64,000 nt of DNA from Epiperipatus broadwayi (taxonomy: Eukaryota > Onychophora > Udeonychophora > Euonychophora > Peripatidae): NCBI GenBank assembly GCA_028023455.1, contig JAQFVV010000027.1:4711845-4775844 (forward strand), written 5' to 3'. Below the pieces are notes generated by a model. It searched no databases. It worked only from the letters and a program-made list of their open reading frames with translations, and was not told the origin of the DNA. Shown in pieces: positions 36,408-46,502 of this stretch. Position numbers and translations under genes: made by a program. Position 1 is the stretch's first letter, and every line of letters starts with the position of its first letter.

Positions 36408-37149
36408 CCATTACTTTGATCAGATTATTATTACAAATAGAAACATAATAAATAAAATTAATTGTAGAATTAAATTTGGGTGAAATAGAAATAATTTACT
36501 ATTAAAAGGAAATATGTCTCTGTCTTTGAAAAGAAATATTTGAAATGAAAGTGACTTATCAGTCTTTCATTATGGATCTTAATCTTGAACATTTAACAGA
36601 AGAGACTTCAGACCATTCAATGGAATATAGAAAGACATATGTTAAGAATAACAGGAAAAGATCAAAAACAAAATACATAGATGAAGAACAAATAGGTGTC
36701 TCTAACATCCTTGAAATGATTAAGAGACTGAAATAAAAGTGAATGGAACATATTTTTAGAAGAAATGATAATATATGAGACTTGAAGACTTAAATTGGTT
36801 TTCAAGATATTGTAAAAGATTTAGAATGAGACAATATGTGAGATACATGAGTTAAATAAGGACATTTGCTGCTATGATTTGGATCAGAAAATCTAGGAAT
36901 TAGAGTAACTATATAAACTTAAAAAGACTAATGATGACAACAATATGCTAATATTTGTACTGATTAAAACAATATACATAACAAGGGAAACAAGGTGAAT
37001 GTAAATTGAACCCTCAGATGTATGTTTTTTATTGCTCAATATAAATTGTTAATTTAATCAATTATTTCATTCATAAATATTTTTACTAACTCTTAAAATA
37101 TTAAATTGTTATAAAAGATTGTAATTTTATTTGAGGTCAAATTCAAAGA

Positions 37150-37440
37150 AAAGGCTAGATATACAGACATTTTAAGATTAAAGATTCAATCCCTCTGGAA
37201 ACTCAAGAGGTTTATGAAATTTTATGTGGTGTTTATGAATCATCTTATGTAGGTATGAGCAATTGTTGCATCAGTGCTAAAGGGATAAACATGTTAATGC
37301 AGTGAAACAACATTCATCATCATCATCAATGTAAGATCAGAGAAGCTATTGAAATACTAAAAAGACTAAATTGTGTCAACAAATGTGATGAACATGTAAA
37401 CTTTCTTCTAAACAAAGCAAAACTCTCCATAAGATAGTGA
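37150..37440 (+). pseudogene. Penelope-like element GIY-YIG endonuclease remnant
   Basis: One frame reads 'KDSIPLETQEVYEILCGVYE' then 'SSYVGMSNCCISA', giving the GIY (VYE) and YIG (YVG) pair around a C-x-x-Y/C spacer typical of Penelope-like retroelement endonucleases. A +1 frame then gives 'HVNAVKQHSSSSS', and 'KIREAIEILKRLNCVNK' follows, matching the C-terminal part of that domain after an internal deletion. No RT region is attached. Confidence 0.75.
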
Positions 37441-37444
37441 TCAT

Positions 37445-37979
37445 GTAATGCTTAATGGTTAAACTTTCTTCTATTTGAAAAAAAAAAAATTTTTAAACAA
37501 ATTTCCCTGAATTATTATTATTTTTTCAATTTTTTTCCAATTTTATACACCTATTTTTAGTTGTGGAGTTTTCAGTGCCTCTACAACTATTTTTATTAAC
37601 ACTGTTTACAGTGTCCCTACAGTTATATAGTTTTCATTTCCCAGTTGGGGGCTTGTGTGATCAAGTCAAAACATTGGAGATTTAAAATTAAAATCTTACA
37701 CAGATGAACCCTCAAAATATGTTATATATTGTAACCATTATATGCACATGAAAATAATGACATATAAGTTAAAATACAAAATAAAATATTAGAACAGATT
37801 TGCTACAATGATCATGAGTAAACATAAGTAGAGCTTTTAGGGCACTAATGATTTTACATTACATCAGACTTACATCTCTTATAGCTAATAATAAATAAAG
37901 AACATTGATGAAACTAACCATGAAGACTTAAAACAAATATATTAAAAGATAGAATTAATTTGTAATTCTACTAAATAGT
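37445..37979. other. No recognised feature
   Basis: AT-rich; may include decayed 3' sequence of the Penelope-like remnant, but no repeat partner was found. Confidence 0.4.
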
Positions 37980-38334
37980 CAATAATCAGGAGGGCATCTA
38001 TCTATGAAATGAGTATGGGATTAGAATTATGAGTTGGATGATAAATGGATAAAGATGTAGAAGATTAAATGGATGATAAGAAACAAATAATAATTAACTA
38101 ATGAAAATGAATGGGCTTAAGAGTGAGGAGAAGGGAAAGGAAATGTTTTAGGATGATGAATAATTAAGGTGGTAATGGAATAGGGATCAATGATGGATAA
38201 ATCAATTATGATAGTAGTGACTTAATATGAAGTGAGGATGAAAATAAAATAAAGTAAGATACGGATGAACTATGATGACATTATTGGTGATGAAGAATGA
38301 TACCGGAACTATATCTGAACAAAAGCAAAATAAT
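37980..38334 (+). repeat. Dispersed repeat, partner of 52.4-52.8 kb
   Basis: Reverse-complement similarity to 52540-52810. Shared landmarks are 'GGATAAAGATGTAGAAGATT', 'GGATGATAAGAAACAAATAA' and 'ATCAGGAGGGCATCTATCTA' against their complements. Diverged; no coding capacity seen. Confidence 0.6.
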
Positions 38335-38713
38335 AATGAAATAAAGAAAAGGGGTTCTAAGCTTGACTAATAAAAAAAAAATTTAATCACTAAATTAAAA
38401 TGTGTTATAAGTTTTAAAAAACTAAAAAGAGAAAAACTTACATTTTGAAGTTTTATGAATCAACTAAACAATAAGAATGAACATACGAGATCAAGGCAGA
38501 ACATAACAAATAATATAAGAAATGAAAAACTAACAACAAAGTCAAAGTTGTAACTATTAATTGATAACTTAATTTTCTCAGGGTTCAAATAATTTGAAAT
38601 GTTACTATTTTAGAAGTCTATTTGGATCATCAGTAAGAAGGATTTTGCTATTATCCAAATATAACAGACAAAGATAGCTCATAATGCAAAAATGAAATTA
38701 ATAAAGAATATTT
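38335..38713. other. No recognised feature
   Basis: A-rich sequence with no repeats or frames recognised. Confidence 0.5.
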
Positions 38714-39243
38714 GTAATGTATGCAGGATTTGAACTTAGACTTTCATATGACTCTCAACTCTCCATGCCATCTCATATTGCTGACTCACCTGATCACACG
38801 CAGATGTTGAAAAGATAAATAATCACCTATGTGCATATTTCGTGCTAAACCAGCATTCATCAATTAGTCCAGATTACCATCTCCACACATATATACAATC
38901 AGTACTCAGCTTTATATGAAGATAGCCAATCTTCATACTTTAATGGACAGGCTTCAAACTACTCCAACCCACAACTCTTCAGCCTTCCATTTCATTGAAA
39001 ATCTGATGATGGAACGTTCAAAGCCCACATTAGTGCCAAGGTTGTCATCCTACCCATGTTGACATTTAGTCATTATGGCTCCTCATGTACAGGAGAATAA
39101 TCCATTTTAACATACATATGTGAGGAATGGGCAGACCTTTGACGCACTATGTTTCAATATGTAAATTAATACACTATACAGGCTTAAACATGCAGATATA
39201 TGTGTAATGTATGCGGGATTCGAACTTAGACTTTCATACGACC
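38714..39243 (-). mobile_element. Family 1 hammerhead element, slightly more than one unit
   Basis: GTAATGTATGC(A/G)GGATT plus the B-box complement occurs at 38714 and again at 39204, a 490-bp period, so the copy re-enters its own start. Full body, hammerhead (38818-38877) and tRNA-like end are present. This reads as a piece of a head-to-tail concatemer. Confidence 0.82.
38818..38877 (-). ncRNA. Family 1 hammerhead motif, core mutated
   Basis: CUGAUGA has become UUGAUGA; GAAA, stem III AUAUGCACAU and the distal stem I are recognisable. Confidence 0.65.
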
Positions 39244-39574
39244 ACTTTTGAGAATCACTCAATACATTTTAAATTTTCCAGTCACTTTTTTTCATTGAAT
39301 ACTGTATTTTTCTTTAAACTTGACCTTTTAAATTCCTAATAACTTTAATAGTTTCAGTTCGGAAATGTTGTTTACTAAAATTGTACACTTTTGGAAAAAA
39401 AATACTATTGTTTAGAAACAATTTAAATTACCTTGTCAAGGGGGATTTTGTTTATAATTTATTTAAGGTTCAAATTGAGAATTGTTCTAGCTTTTAACAA
39501 TATCGCTTTATATATAAGCTGGTCATGTGTAGACCACACCACAATTTTTAAAATGTAAACTCTTTTTAACAAAA
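39244..39574. other. No recognised feature
   Basis: AT-rich spacer up to the 337-bp array. Confidence 0.5.
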
Positions 39575-41110
39575 CAAAATATATTATTATGATAGAATGA
39601 CAGCCTGTTAAGCTAATTGCGCAGACGCTGTAAGAATGTTATTAATAAATGAATACCTTCGAACAACCACATGATATAGTATTTATATAAGAGTAAAAAG
39701 GAATCCTCTTACTCTTACGACTCAAATGTTTATATATGAGCAAATCTAAAGTAGTTGTAACGAAGGCGTGACTACATAATAGTCACTTTAAATTACTATA
39801 TATAATGTCTGTATGAATGACGCCAATGAAATTTTCTAGAATTTACTAAACGCCATTCTAAACGAAACTAAATCATATACATGAATAAGCATTTATTTTA
39901 TAACGTCTTGCGTGCGATTATAATTATGATAGAATGACAGCCTGTTAAGCTAATTGCGCAGACGCTGTAAGAATGTTATTAATAAATGAATACCTTCGAA
40001 CAACCACATGATATAGTATTTATATAAGAGTAAAAAGGAATTCTCTTACTCTTACGACTCAAATGTTTATATATGAGCAAATCTAAAGTAGTTGTGACGA
40101 AGGCGTGACTACATATTAGTCACTTTAAATTACTATATATAATGTCTGTATGAATGACGCCAATGAAATTTTCTAGAATTTACTAAATTCCACTCTAAAC
40201 GAAACTAAATCATATACATGAATAAGCATTTATTTTATAACGTCTTGCGTGCGATTATAATTACGATAGAATGACAGCCTGTTAAGCTAATTGCACAGAC
40301 GCTGTAAGAATGTTATTAATAAATGAATTTAATAAAGTAATTTAAAGTGACTATTATGTAGTCACGCCTTCGTTACAACTACTTTAGATTTGCTCTTATA
40401 TAAACATTTGAGTCGTAAAAGTAAGAGGATTCCTTTTTACTCTTATATAAATACTATATCATGTGGTTGTTCGAAGGTATTCATTTATTAATAACATTCT
40501 TACAGTGTCTGCGCAATTAGCTTAACAGGCTGTCATTCTATTGTATTTTGTTTTTTTTTTTCCCTTTTTTTCACATATATAAACTTTAGTGGAAGAGTAG
40601 AAATTCCTTTTACTCTTATATAAATACTATATCATGTGGTTGTTCGAAGGTATTCATTTATTAATAACATTCTTACAGCGTCTGCGCAATTAGCTTAACA
40701 GGCTGTCATTCTATTGTAATTATAATCGCACGCAAGACGTTATAAAATAAATGCTTATTCATGTATATGATTTAGTTTCGTTTAGAGTGGCGTTTAGTAA
40801 ATTCTAGAAAATTTCATTGGCGTCATTCATACAGACATTATATATAGTAATTTAAAGTGACTATTATGTAGTCACGCCTTCGTTACAACTACTTTAGATT
40901 TGCTCATATATAAACATTTGAGTCGTAAGAGTAAGAGGATTCCTTTTTACTCTTATATAAATACTATATCATGTGGTTGTTCAAAGGTATTCATTTATTA
41001 ATAACATTCTTACAGCGTCTGCGCAATTAGTTTAACAGGCTGTCATTCTATCGTAATTATAATCGCACGCAAGACGTTATAAAATAAATGCTTATTCAAA
41101 ATATATTATT
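39575..41110. mobile_element. Array of 337-bp units inserted as one block, 14-bp TSD
   Basis: GATAGAATGACAGCC begins units at 39591, 39928 and 40265 (period 337, near-identical). After a short third unit the array switches to inverted copies (40331-40545, 40601-40850, 40850-41096). One junction around 40545-40600 holds unrelated T-rich DNA. The whole block lies between identical CAAAATATATTATT repeats (39575-39588, 41097-41110). No open frame; units contain GC-richer motifs such as GTCACGCCTTCGTTACAAC and GCACGCAAGACGTTATAA. No hammerhead core found on either strand. Confidence 0.88.
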
Positions 41111-42917
41111 GTAAAATAAATATACATGCTGTAATATATATATATATTGATATCACAGTCGGCCGTCCCCTATATGTGTGATGATACATATATAGCCGTG
41201 TTGACGCTTACATATTTGTACTCAGGGGGGATTTAAATCTGGTACAGATGGAGCTATGGGGAAAAATAGGTGAAATAGTTATGAGAGAAGGAATATATTG
41301 TTTCAATATATTCTTGATCAATTATGAACAGAAACTACATAGAACAAGATTTACTCACATAGTTATATTATTAAGGGAAGATGTCTTTGGATCTGTTTAC
41401 AATTTTAATACCTTGGTATCTTTTAATTAATTATTATTTTAATCTATTACTTTCATTGAGTTTGTTTTAACTTACTATGCATTTTATTTAGTATTTATTG
41501 AGCATGCTTTTACAAAACCTATTCATTTAAAATAGACACAGATAATCTAATTCCAAAATTCCTATCTAGTGACTTTCTATTTTATTCATCTATTTAAGAT
41601 GTTAGACAGTCATTACTATTTTAAGAGTCAATACTATTATTGTTCTTCATTTCAATTTTTAATTTTATATTATAGGATTCTTCCAACATTAATGAAAAAC
41701 ATCAGCATTCTAAACAACTTTGGTGTAAATAATAAATGACAAAGATTAATGCTATATCTCTTATCATCATTTTGCCCAATGTTAAGGACAATTTCCAATT
41801 TTAAATACTACCTTTTGGGAACAATTCTGTTGTTATCAATACTAAATTATTAAAATTTAAGAATATGGAATGTAGTAAAACATATGGTATATCCAGATAT
41901 AATGGGGTTGAGCTAAGGTAAAAAGAAATCAAACAAGAAACCTAAACCATGATCATTTCATGACTGCAAATGGTCTGAAATCTCAGTATCACTTTTGGAG
42001 CAGCTTTAGGGACGTGAAAAAGGAAGGAGTGGTTAATCCCTTATTTAAATAGCTATACAAATGCACTATGAAAGTATGGCCTTAATCCACTAAAAGCTTT
42101 ATGGATATCATTCATTATTCACTCATGATGATCATTTCTATTCTCTGTCAGGATAAAGAAACAAATACACCTGACATGCATATATCATTATAATCATTCA
42201 ACATGATAACAATCAAATCTCATACAAATATCACCCCACATATATAAACATTAAGCAAAATGGAATTTATTACTGTTTAATATATGAAAATCATAACTAT
42301 CAATATCAATTCGAGAGTGAATCACAACTATAACTGTCATTAGCTACAATTTAGTTATGTATTACATATAAAATACCATACCTAATGCATGTAAGTTAAC
42401 TAGAGTTGGATATTACCCTTTTATTTCTATTCAGCAATTGTAGCTTTTATCAACAAGAAAGAAAACCTATTAAGATAAAATTGTAATAATTTATCATGAG
42501 AAATTTTAACCTTTTACCTGTGATCATATTTAAATTATGAACAAAATTTATACTAAATAAGATTACCTCTACCTTTTTTTTTTTAATATTTTGAACAATC
42601 TTACATTTATATCACGAGTTTCATTTTCTACTGTAGACCGTTTTTTTTTACATCTGTAACAATAACGTACATAATATTACAATACAATATATATTAAACT
42701 AATAATAATAAACTATCATTACATAAACTTTGTTTTTTTTTTCACATTTCTTCTTGTGAAACAAAAAGAGAACAAAATTTTAATTACAACTATTTGAAAT
42801 CTGCAGCATTATATAATTTGCGAATATTCTTTACCTCTTAAAATAACTCTTTATTTTCTATCATTTGATTTCTTCCCTTATCAGCATTACAAATATCTAT
42901 TTTCTTCTTTTACATAC
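41111..42917. other. No recognised feature
   Basis: AT-rich DNA. The 60-codon frame at 41248-41430 has no motif. A patch at 41150-41240 (CGGCCGTCCCC, GGGGGGATTTAAATC) weakly resembles a tRNA-derived end but was not convincing. Confidence 0.4.
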
Positions 42918-43083
42918 AACCAGTAGATTATCAAACATCACATGATCACCATCTCTATACTAGCACATAATTTATTGTAAACAAAGGCAAAACTCCCCAT
43001 ACAGTAGTGCCACACTGTGCCAAACAGAGTAATCAATGGATGCCAGAAGGCTTGTGCATAAAATCCCTATCTAGTGCCTACTC

Positions 43084-43142
43084 ATTTAATATCCCCAGAC
43101 TAGTTTCTGGCTTTTGGTCATCATCAGTGAGGAGCCTTGGAT
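43084..43142 (-). ncRNA. Family 2 hammerhead motif
   Basis: CUGAUGA, stem II UGAC/GCCA (one A/C mismatch, loop CAAAA), GAAA, ACUAGU and GUC intact; stem I UGGGGA/UCCUCA paired, but the distal UGGAU is mutated to UAAAU. Confidence 0.78.
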
Positions 43143-43714
43143 CTGAGAGCACTGCACCTAGATCTTAGGATCTAATGCAACCCTCCAGCAGCCATCTTTT
43201 AACTCTACTTTACTACAAAACTATGAGAATGAAATTGAAAACATTGTTAATATCTTCAATCTAAGCTCAATAGCTTATATAGTCATATGGGTCTGAACTC
43301 AATTCAGGACCCATACATTTTGGTGTCTTTGGCTCTTAAACAACCATAGCCACCACTATCCTATTGGGCAGGATTGGTGTTAAACCATCAAACATCACAT
43401 GATCACCACCTCTATACTAGCACATAATTTGTTGTAAACAAAGGCAAAACTCCCCATACAGTAGTGCCACCCTGTGCTAAACAGAGTAATCAATAGGATA
43501 GTGGTGGCTATGGTTGCTTAAGAGCCAAAGACACCAAAATGTATGGGTGCTGAATTGAGTTCAGACCCATATGACTATATAAGCTATTGAGCTTAGATTG
43601 AAGATATTAACAATGTTTTCAATTTCATTCTCATAGTTTTGTAGTAAAGTAGAGTTAAAAGGTGGCTGCTGGAGGGTTGCATTAGATCCTAAGATCTAGG
43701 TGCAGTGCTCTCAG

Positions 43715-43773
43715 ATCCAAGGCTCCTCACTGATGATGGCCACAAGCTAGAAACTAGTCTGGGGATATTGGAT
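43715..43773 (+). ncRNA. Type I hammerhead ribozyme, best family 2 copy
   Basis: CUGAUGA is at 43730-43736. Stem II is UGGC (43737-43740) with GCUA (43746-43749), loop CACAA. GAAA is at 43750-43753. Stem III is AC/GU around a UA loop (43753-43758, palindrome ACUAGU). H17 is C43759, so the classic GUC triplet is cut at 43759/43760. Stem I pairs UGGGGA (43760-43765) with UCCUCA (43724-43729), one G-U. Distal UGGAU (43769-43773) pairs with AUCCA (43715-43719) across an internal loop (UAU/AGGC). All catalytic positions read as consensus. Confidence 0.88.
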
Positions 43774-43892
43774 GAGTAGGCACTAGATAGGGATTTTATG
43801 CACAAGCCTTCTGGCATCCATTGATTACTCTGTTTGGCACAGGGTGGCACTACTTTAAGGGGAGTTTTGCCTTTGTTTTAACCAGTAGATTA

Positions 43893-44407
43893 CCTGAAGA
43901 TATTAGGGTTTACTTTTGAGCTTTTACCAGATAATAATCTGAACATTTATTTTCCACAGGGATTTTTATTTTCTTTGCAGAAATTTGTGAGAACTCCTTT
44001 CAACATGTATATACCGATCCCCGTATACTCCATACTTACCCATAAATTTAAATAGTAATTCTGGTAGATTGTTGGGTCCTTAATTGATTGCAGTTTCTTC
44101 CATTAACTTTAAATGCTTTAATATGCTGGAAATTAAAGAAGTTGAAAATGAATATTGCTTTTTATTATTAAACATATATAAACTTCTTATATTTTATTAC
44201 ATGATGAAACTATTTAACCAATAGTATATCATAAATTTTGTAACTACCACGTGGTTAACACATTAATTGGTACATTATAAATTAAGTTGACATTTAATTC
44301 AATATTACTGAAATTTTATAACATAGTTTAATAAATTCCACTTGTTTACCAAGTTCCAAAATGGCAAATACGGTTTTGCCCCAACATAAGTTTAAGGCAA
44401 TGCTAAG
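43893..44407. other. No recognised feature
   Basis: AT-rich. A minus-strand stretch near 44000-44060 could be read as 'KFMGKYGVYGDRYIHVERSS', but it is too short and broken to call. Confidence 0.4.
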
Positions 44408-44558
44408 AATATTTAATGTTAAAGCATCACATGATCACCTTCTCTTATACTAGCACATAATTGTTTATAAACAAGAAAAAACTCTCCATACAGTAGTGCC
44501 AAAGTAATCAATGGATGCCAGAAGGCTTGTGCATAAAATCCCTATCTAATGCCTACGC

Positions 44559-44617
44559 ATCCAATATCCCCAGACTAGTTTCTGGCTTGTGGCCTTCATC
44601 AATGAGGAGCTTTGGAT
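44559..44617 (-). ncRNA. Family 2 hammerhead motif, core mutated
   Basis: CUGAUGA has become UUGAUGA; the rest (GGC/GCC, GAAA, ACUAGU, GUC, stem I) is intact. Probably inactive or weak. Confidence 0.72.
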
Positions 44618-44931
44618 CTGAGAGCACTGCACCTAGATCTTAGGATCTAATGCAACCCTCCAGCAACCATCTTTTATCTCTACTTAACTATAAAACTAGA
44701 GAATGAAATTGAAAATACAAAAATATTTTCAATCTAAGCTCAATAGCTTATATAGTCATATGGGTGCTGAAATGAGTTCAGACCCATATGACTATATAAG
44801 CTATTGAGCTTAGATTGAAAATATTTTTGTATTTTCCAATTTCATTCTCATAGTTTTGTAGTAAAGTAGAGTTAAAAGGTGGCTGCTGGAGGGTTGCATT
44901 AGATCCTAAGATCTAGGTGTAGTGCTCTCAG

Positions 44932-44990
44932 ATCCAAAGCTCCTCACTGACAATGGCCACAAGCCAGCTACTAGTCTGGGGATATTGGAT
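44932..44990 (+). ncRNA. Family 2 hammerhead motif, core mutated
   Basis: CUGACAA and GCUA replace the two catalytic blocks, although stem II UGGC/GCCA is perfect and stem I is kept. Inactive by expectation. Confidence 0.72.
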
Positions 44991-45110
44991 GAGTAGGTAT
45001 TAGATATGGATTTTATGCACAAGCCTTCTGGAATCCATTGATTACTATGGTTGTCACAGGGTGGCACTACTGTATGGAGAGTTTTTGCCTTGTTTATAAT
45101 ATTTAATGTT

Positions 45111-45506
45111 GAGAGTCTTAATAAATATTTTGAAAAATTCATTATATTCATTTATATTATTAAATTAGGCAGGTATAGATTATTGCTGTTCTTCAACTCA
45201 ACTGCAACAAAATAATTTTTAATTTGTCTTAAATTCCTTTCTCTGCATATTTTGCAGTTAACATATCATAGTAAAAATTGTAGTTAACTTAAAATGATAT
45301 TTCACCTTAGTGAAAAACATGTCACAAGTGTTTTATAAATCTAAATAGCAATAAAAGAAATTAAACATCTATTATCATAGGCCTGCTTTTTTTAAATTTA
45401 TTTTTCACCTGAAAGTACAAAATAATTTTCTCCTTTCCTTTTATCTTGATATTCCAAATAAATTATAACTATATTTATAATGCACTTTGTAAAATACTAT
45501 TTTTGG
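45111..45506. other. No recognised feature
   Basis: AT-rich spacer. Confidence 0.5.
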
Positions 45507-45580
45507 TAGTTGTAACTTATGCTACATGTGGCTACTAGGTGATGCTGCAGTACCATCAACAAGTCACAAGAAGCATGCAA
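45507..45580. repeat. Copy of a short palindromic repeat (partner at 61.75 kb)
   Basis: Begins GGTAGTTGTAACTTATGC and continues 'CATGTGGC', as does 61745-61800, where the inverted end AAGTTACAACTACC is also present. Here the right end is lost. Confidence 0.6.
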
Positions 45581-45865
45581 GTGATAAATTTCTATTCAAA
45601 AATGGCTGAAATCATCGATGGAAAAAAAATAATCACGGAAATCATTGATCCACACCACTAATATTGTACATATATTTAATATTGAATAATTATTATTAAT
45701 TAAAATTTTATGCAATTGACTATTTAAATAGAGCTTGACAAACATTGATCCCAGCCAAAAAGTTATAATATATATAGAATTACATTTTGATATTCTGTCA
45801 TTCTAAATATTAATGTAAAATATATTAAGAGTTTAAATATAAAATTTAGAAATATTTATTGTAAC

Positions 45866-46502
45866 AAGTATATTTTCAACACTTTTTTCATTGTATTCAT
45901 AGTTAGTCTGCTGAGAACATTATTTTTGCTGATTTGAATGTTATTTAATTTTTGGTTCTACATATTTATTTTGTGTAATGAACCATGCCTCCTTTATTTT
46001 ACATTTGCAATCGTTTCTTTCTTCGTGCATCATTTTGATAACAATTGGATTATAACTATGGCTATGCTCTCTTTCATGATTATAAAAGACATATAAATTA
46101 ATAGCTTATTAATAACACAAAGGATAAAATTTTAAGATTGGACTCTATGCTGTAAACTGCAGCCAAAAAGACTGCCTATATGTATATTGTCGTAAGACCA
46201 AAACAAATTTTAGAACTAGAATGATTCAACATTCACTTGTGTATAAATAAATCTAAGATTATGAAGTTATTAATTCATCTATCTTTCATAATCATGAAAG
46301 AGAGGATAGCAATAATTGTGATCCCAGTGATGTCAATATTATGCATGAAGAAAGAAACAATTGCAAATGTAAAATAAAGGAGGCATGATTCATTAGACAA
46401 AATGAATATGTAATAAACCAAAAATCAAATAGCATTCAAATCAGCAAAGAATTTAGATTCTCAATAGACTGAATATGACATGAAAGTGTTGAAAGTATAT
46501 AC
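45866..46502. pseudogene. Penelope-like GIY-YIG remnant with inverted duplication
   Basis: On the + strand 46136-46250 reads 'GLYAVNCSQKDCLYVYCRKT' then 'NFRTRMIQH', a GIY-YIG start (GLY ... YVY) of a Penelope-like endonuclease. After a gap the same strand gives 'FHNHERED', 'MHEERNNCKCKIKEA', a stop and 'FIRQNEYVINQKSNS' (46285-46473), the usual domain end. 45866-46112 is an inverted copy of that C-terminal part (arm partner 46264-46502). Inverted and partial repeats of this type are known for Penelope-like elements. It is inactive. Confidence 0.75.

Larger units (their letters stand above)
34890..36960 (+). pseudogene. RTE-type LINE with two nested insertions
   Basis: Same family as 17.17-18.14 kb but longer at the 5' side. 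It has 'GKASDNEK'-like, 'DKDVPDIWKNTLVI', 'EKGHKRRYYKLQI', 'STIDHMQILREVIERFN' and 'CKLPLCF' (RT blocks 1-3, 34895-35290). Next are 'IRLHSNSKKINIDK', 'ELFCGLK' and 'HLQFEDDLF' (FADD decayed to FEDD). The C-terminal part runs from 36440 to 36930. A 257-bp foldback (35476-35732) and a 352-bp family 2 hammerhead monomer (36047-36398) sit inside it. Removing each together with one copy of its target duplication restores the LINE alignment. Confidence 0.85.
42918..43892. mobile_element. Family 2 hammerhead foldback, compound, 13-bp TSD
   Basis: The left copy (42931-43380, minus) is followed by the first 110 bp of a second direct copy (43386-43495, beginning ATCAAACATCACATGATC again). An inverted copy then runs to 43879. 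AACCAGTAGATTA flanks the block exactly (42918-42930, 43880-43892). The direct-plus-inverted structure inside one target duplication means the composite was inserted as a whole. Confidence 0.9.
44408..45110. mobile_element. Family 2 hammerhead foldback, 13-bp TSD
   Basis: Near-perfect inverted arms (44421-44775 and about 44780-45097) lie within identical AATATTTAATGTT repeats (44408-44420, 45098-45110). The 81-codon minus-strand frame at 44906-45151 is a by-product of the right arm and flank. Confidence 0.92.

Noticed and set aside
39589-41096. Hammerhead or tRNA promoter in the 337-bp units
   Set aside because: No CUGANGA/GAAA pair on either strand; TAGCTTAACAGG resembles an A box but no B box follows at a suitable distance.
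44906-45151. 81-codon minus-strand frame
   Set aside because: Falls across the right arm of a hammerhead foldback and its flank; equivalent frames are broken in other copies.
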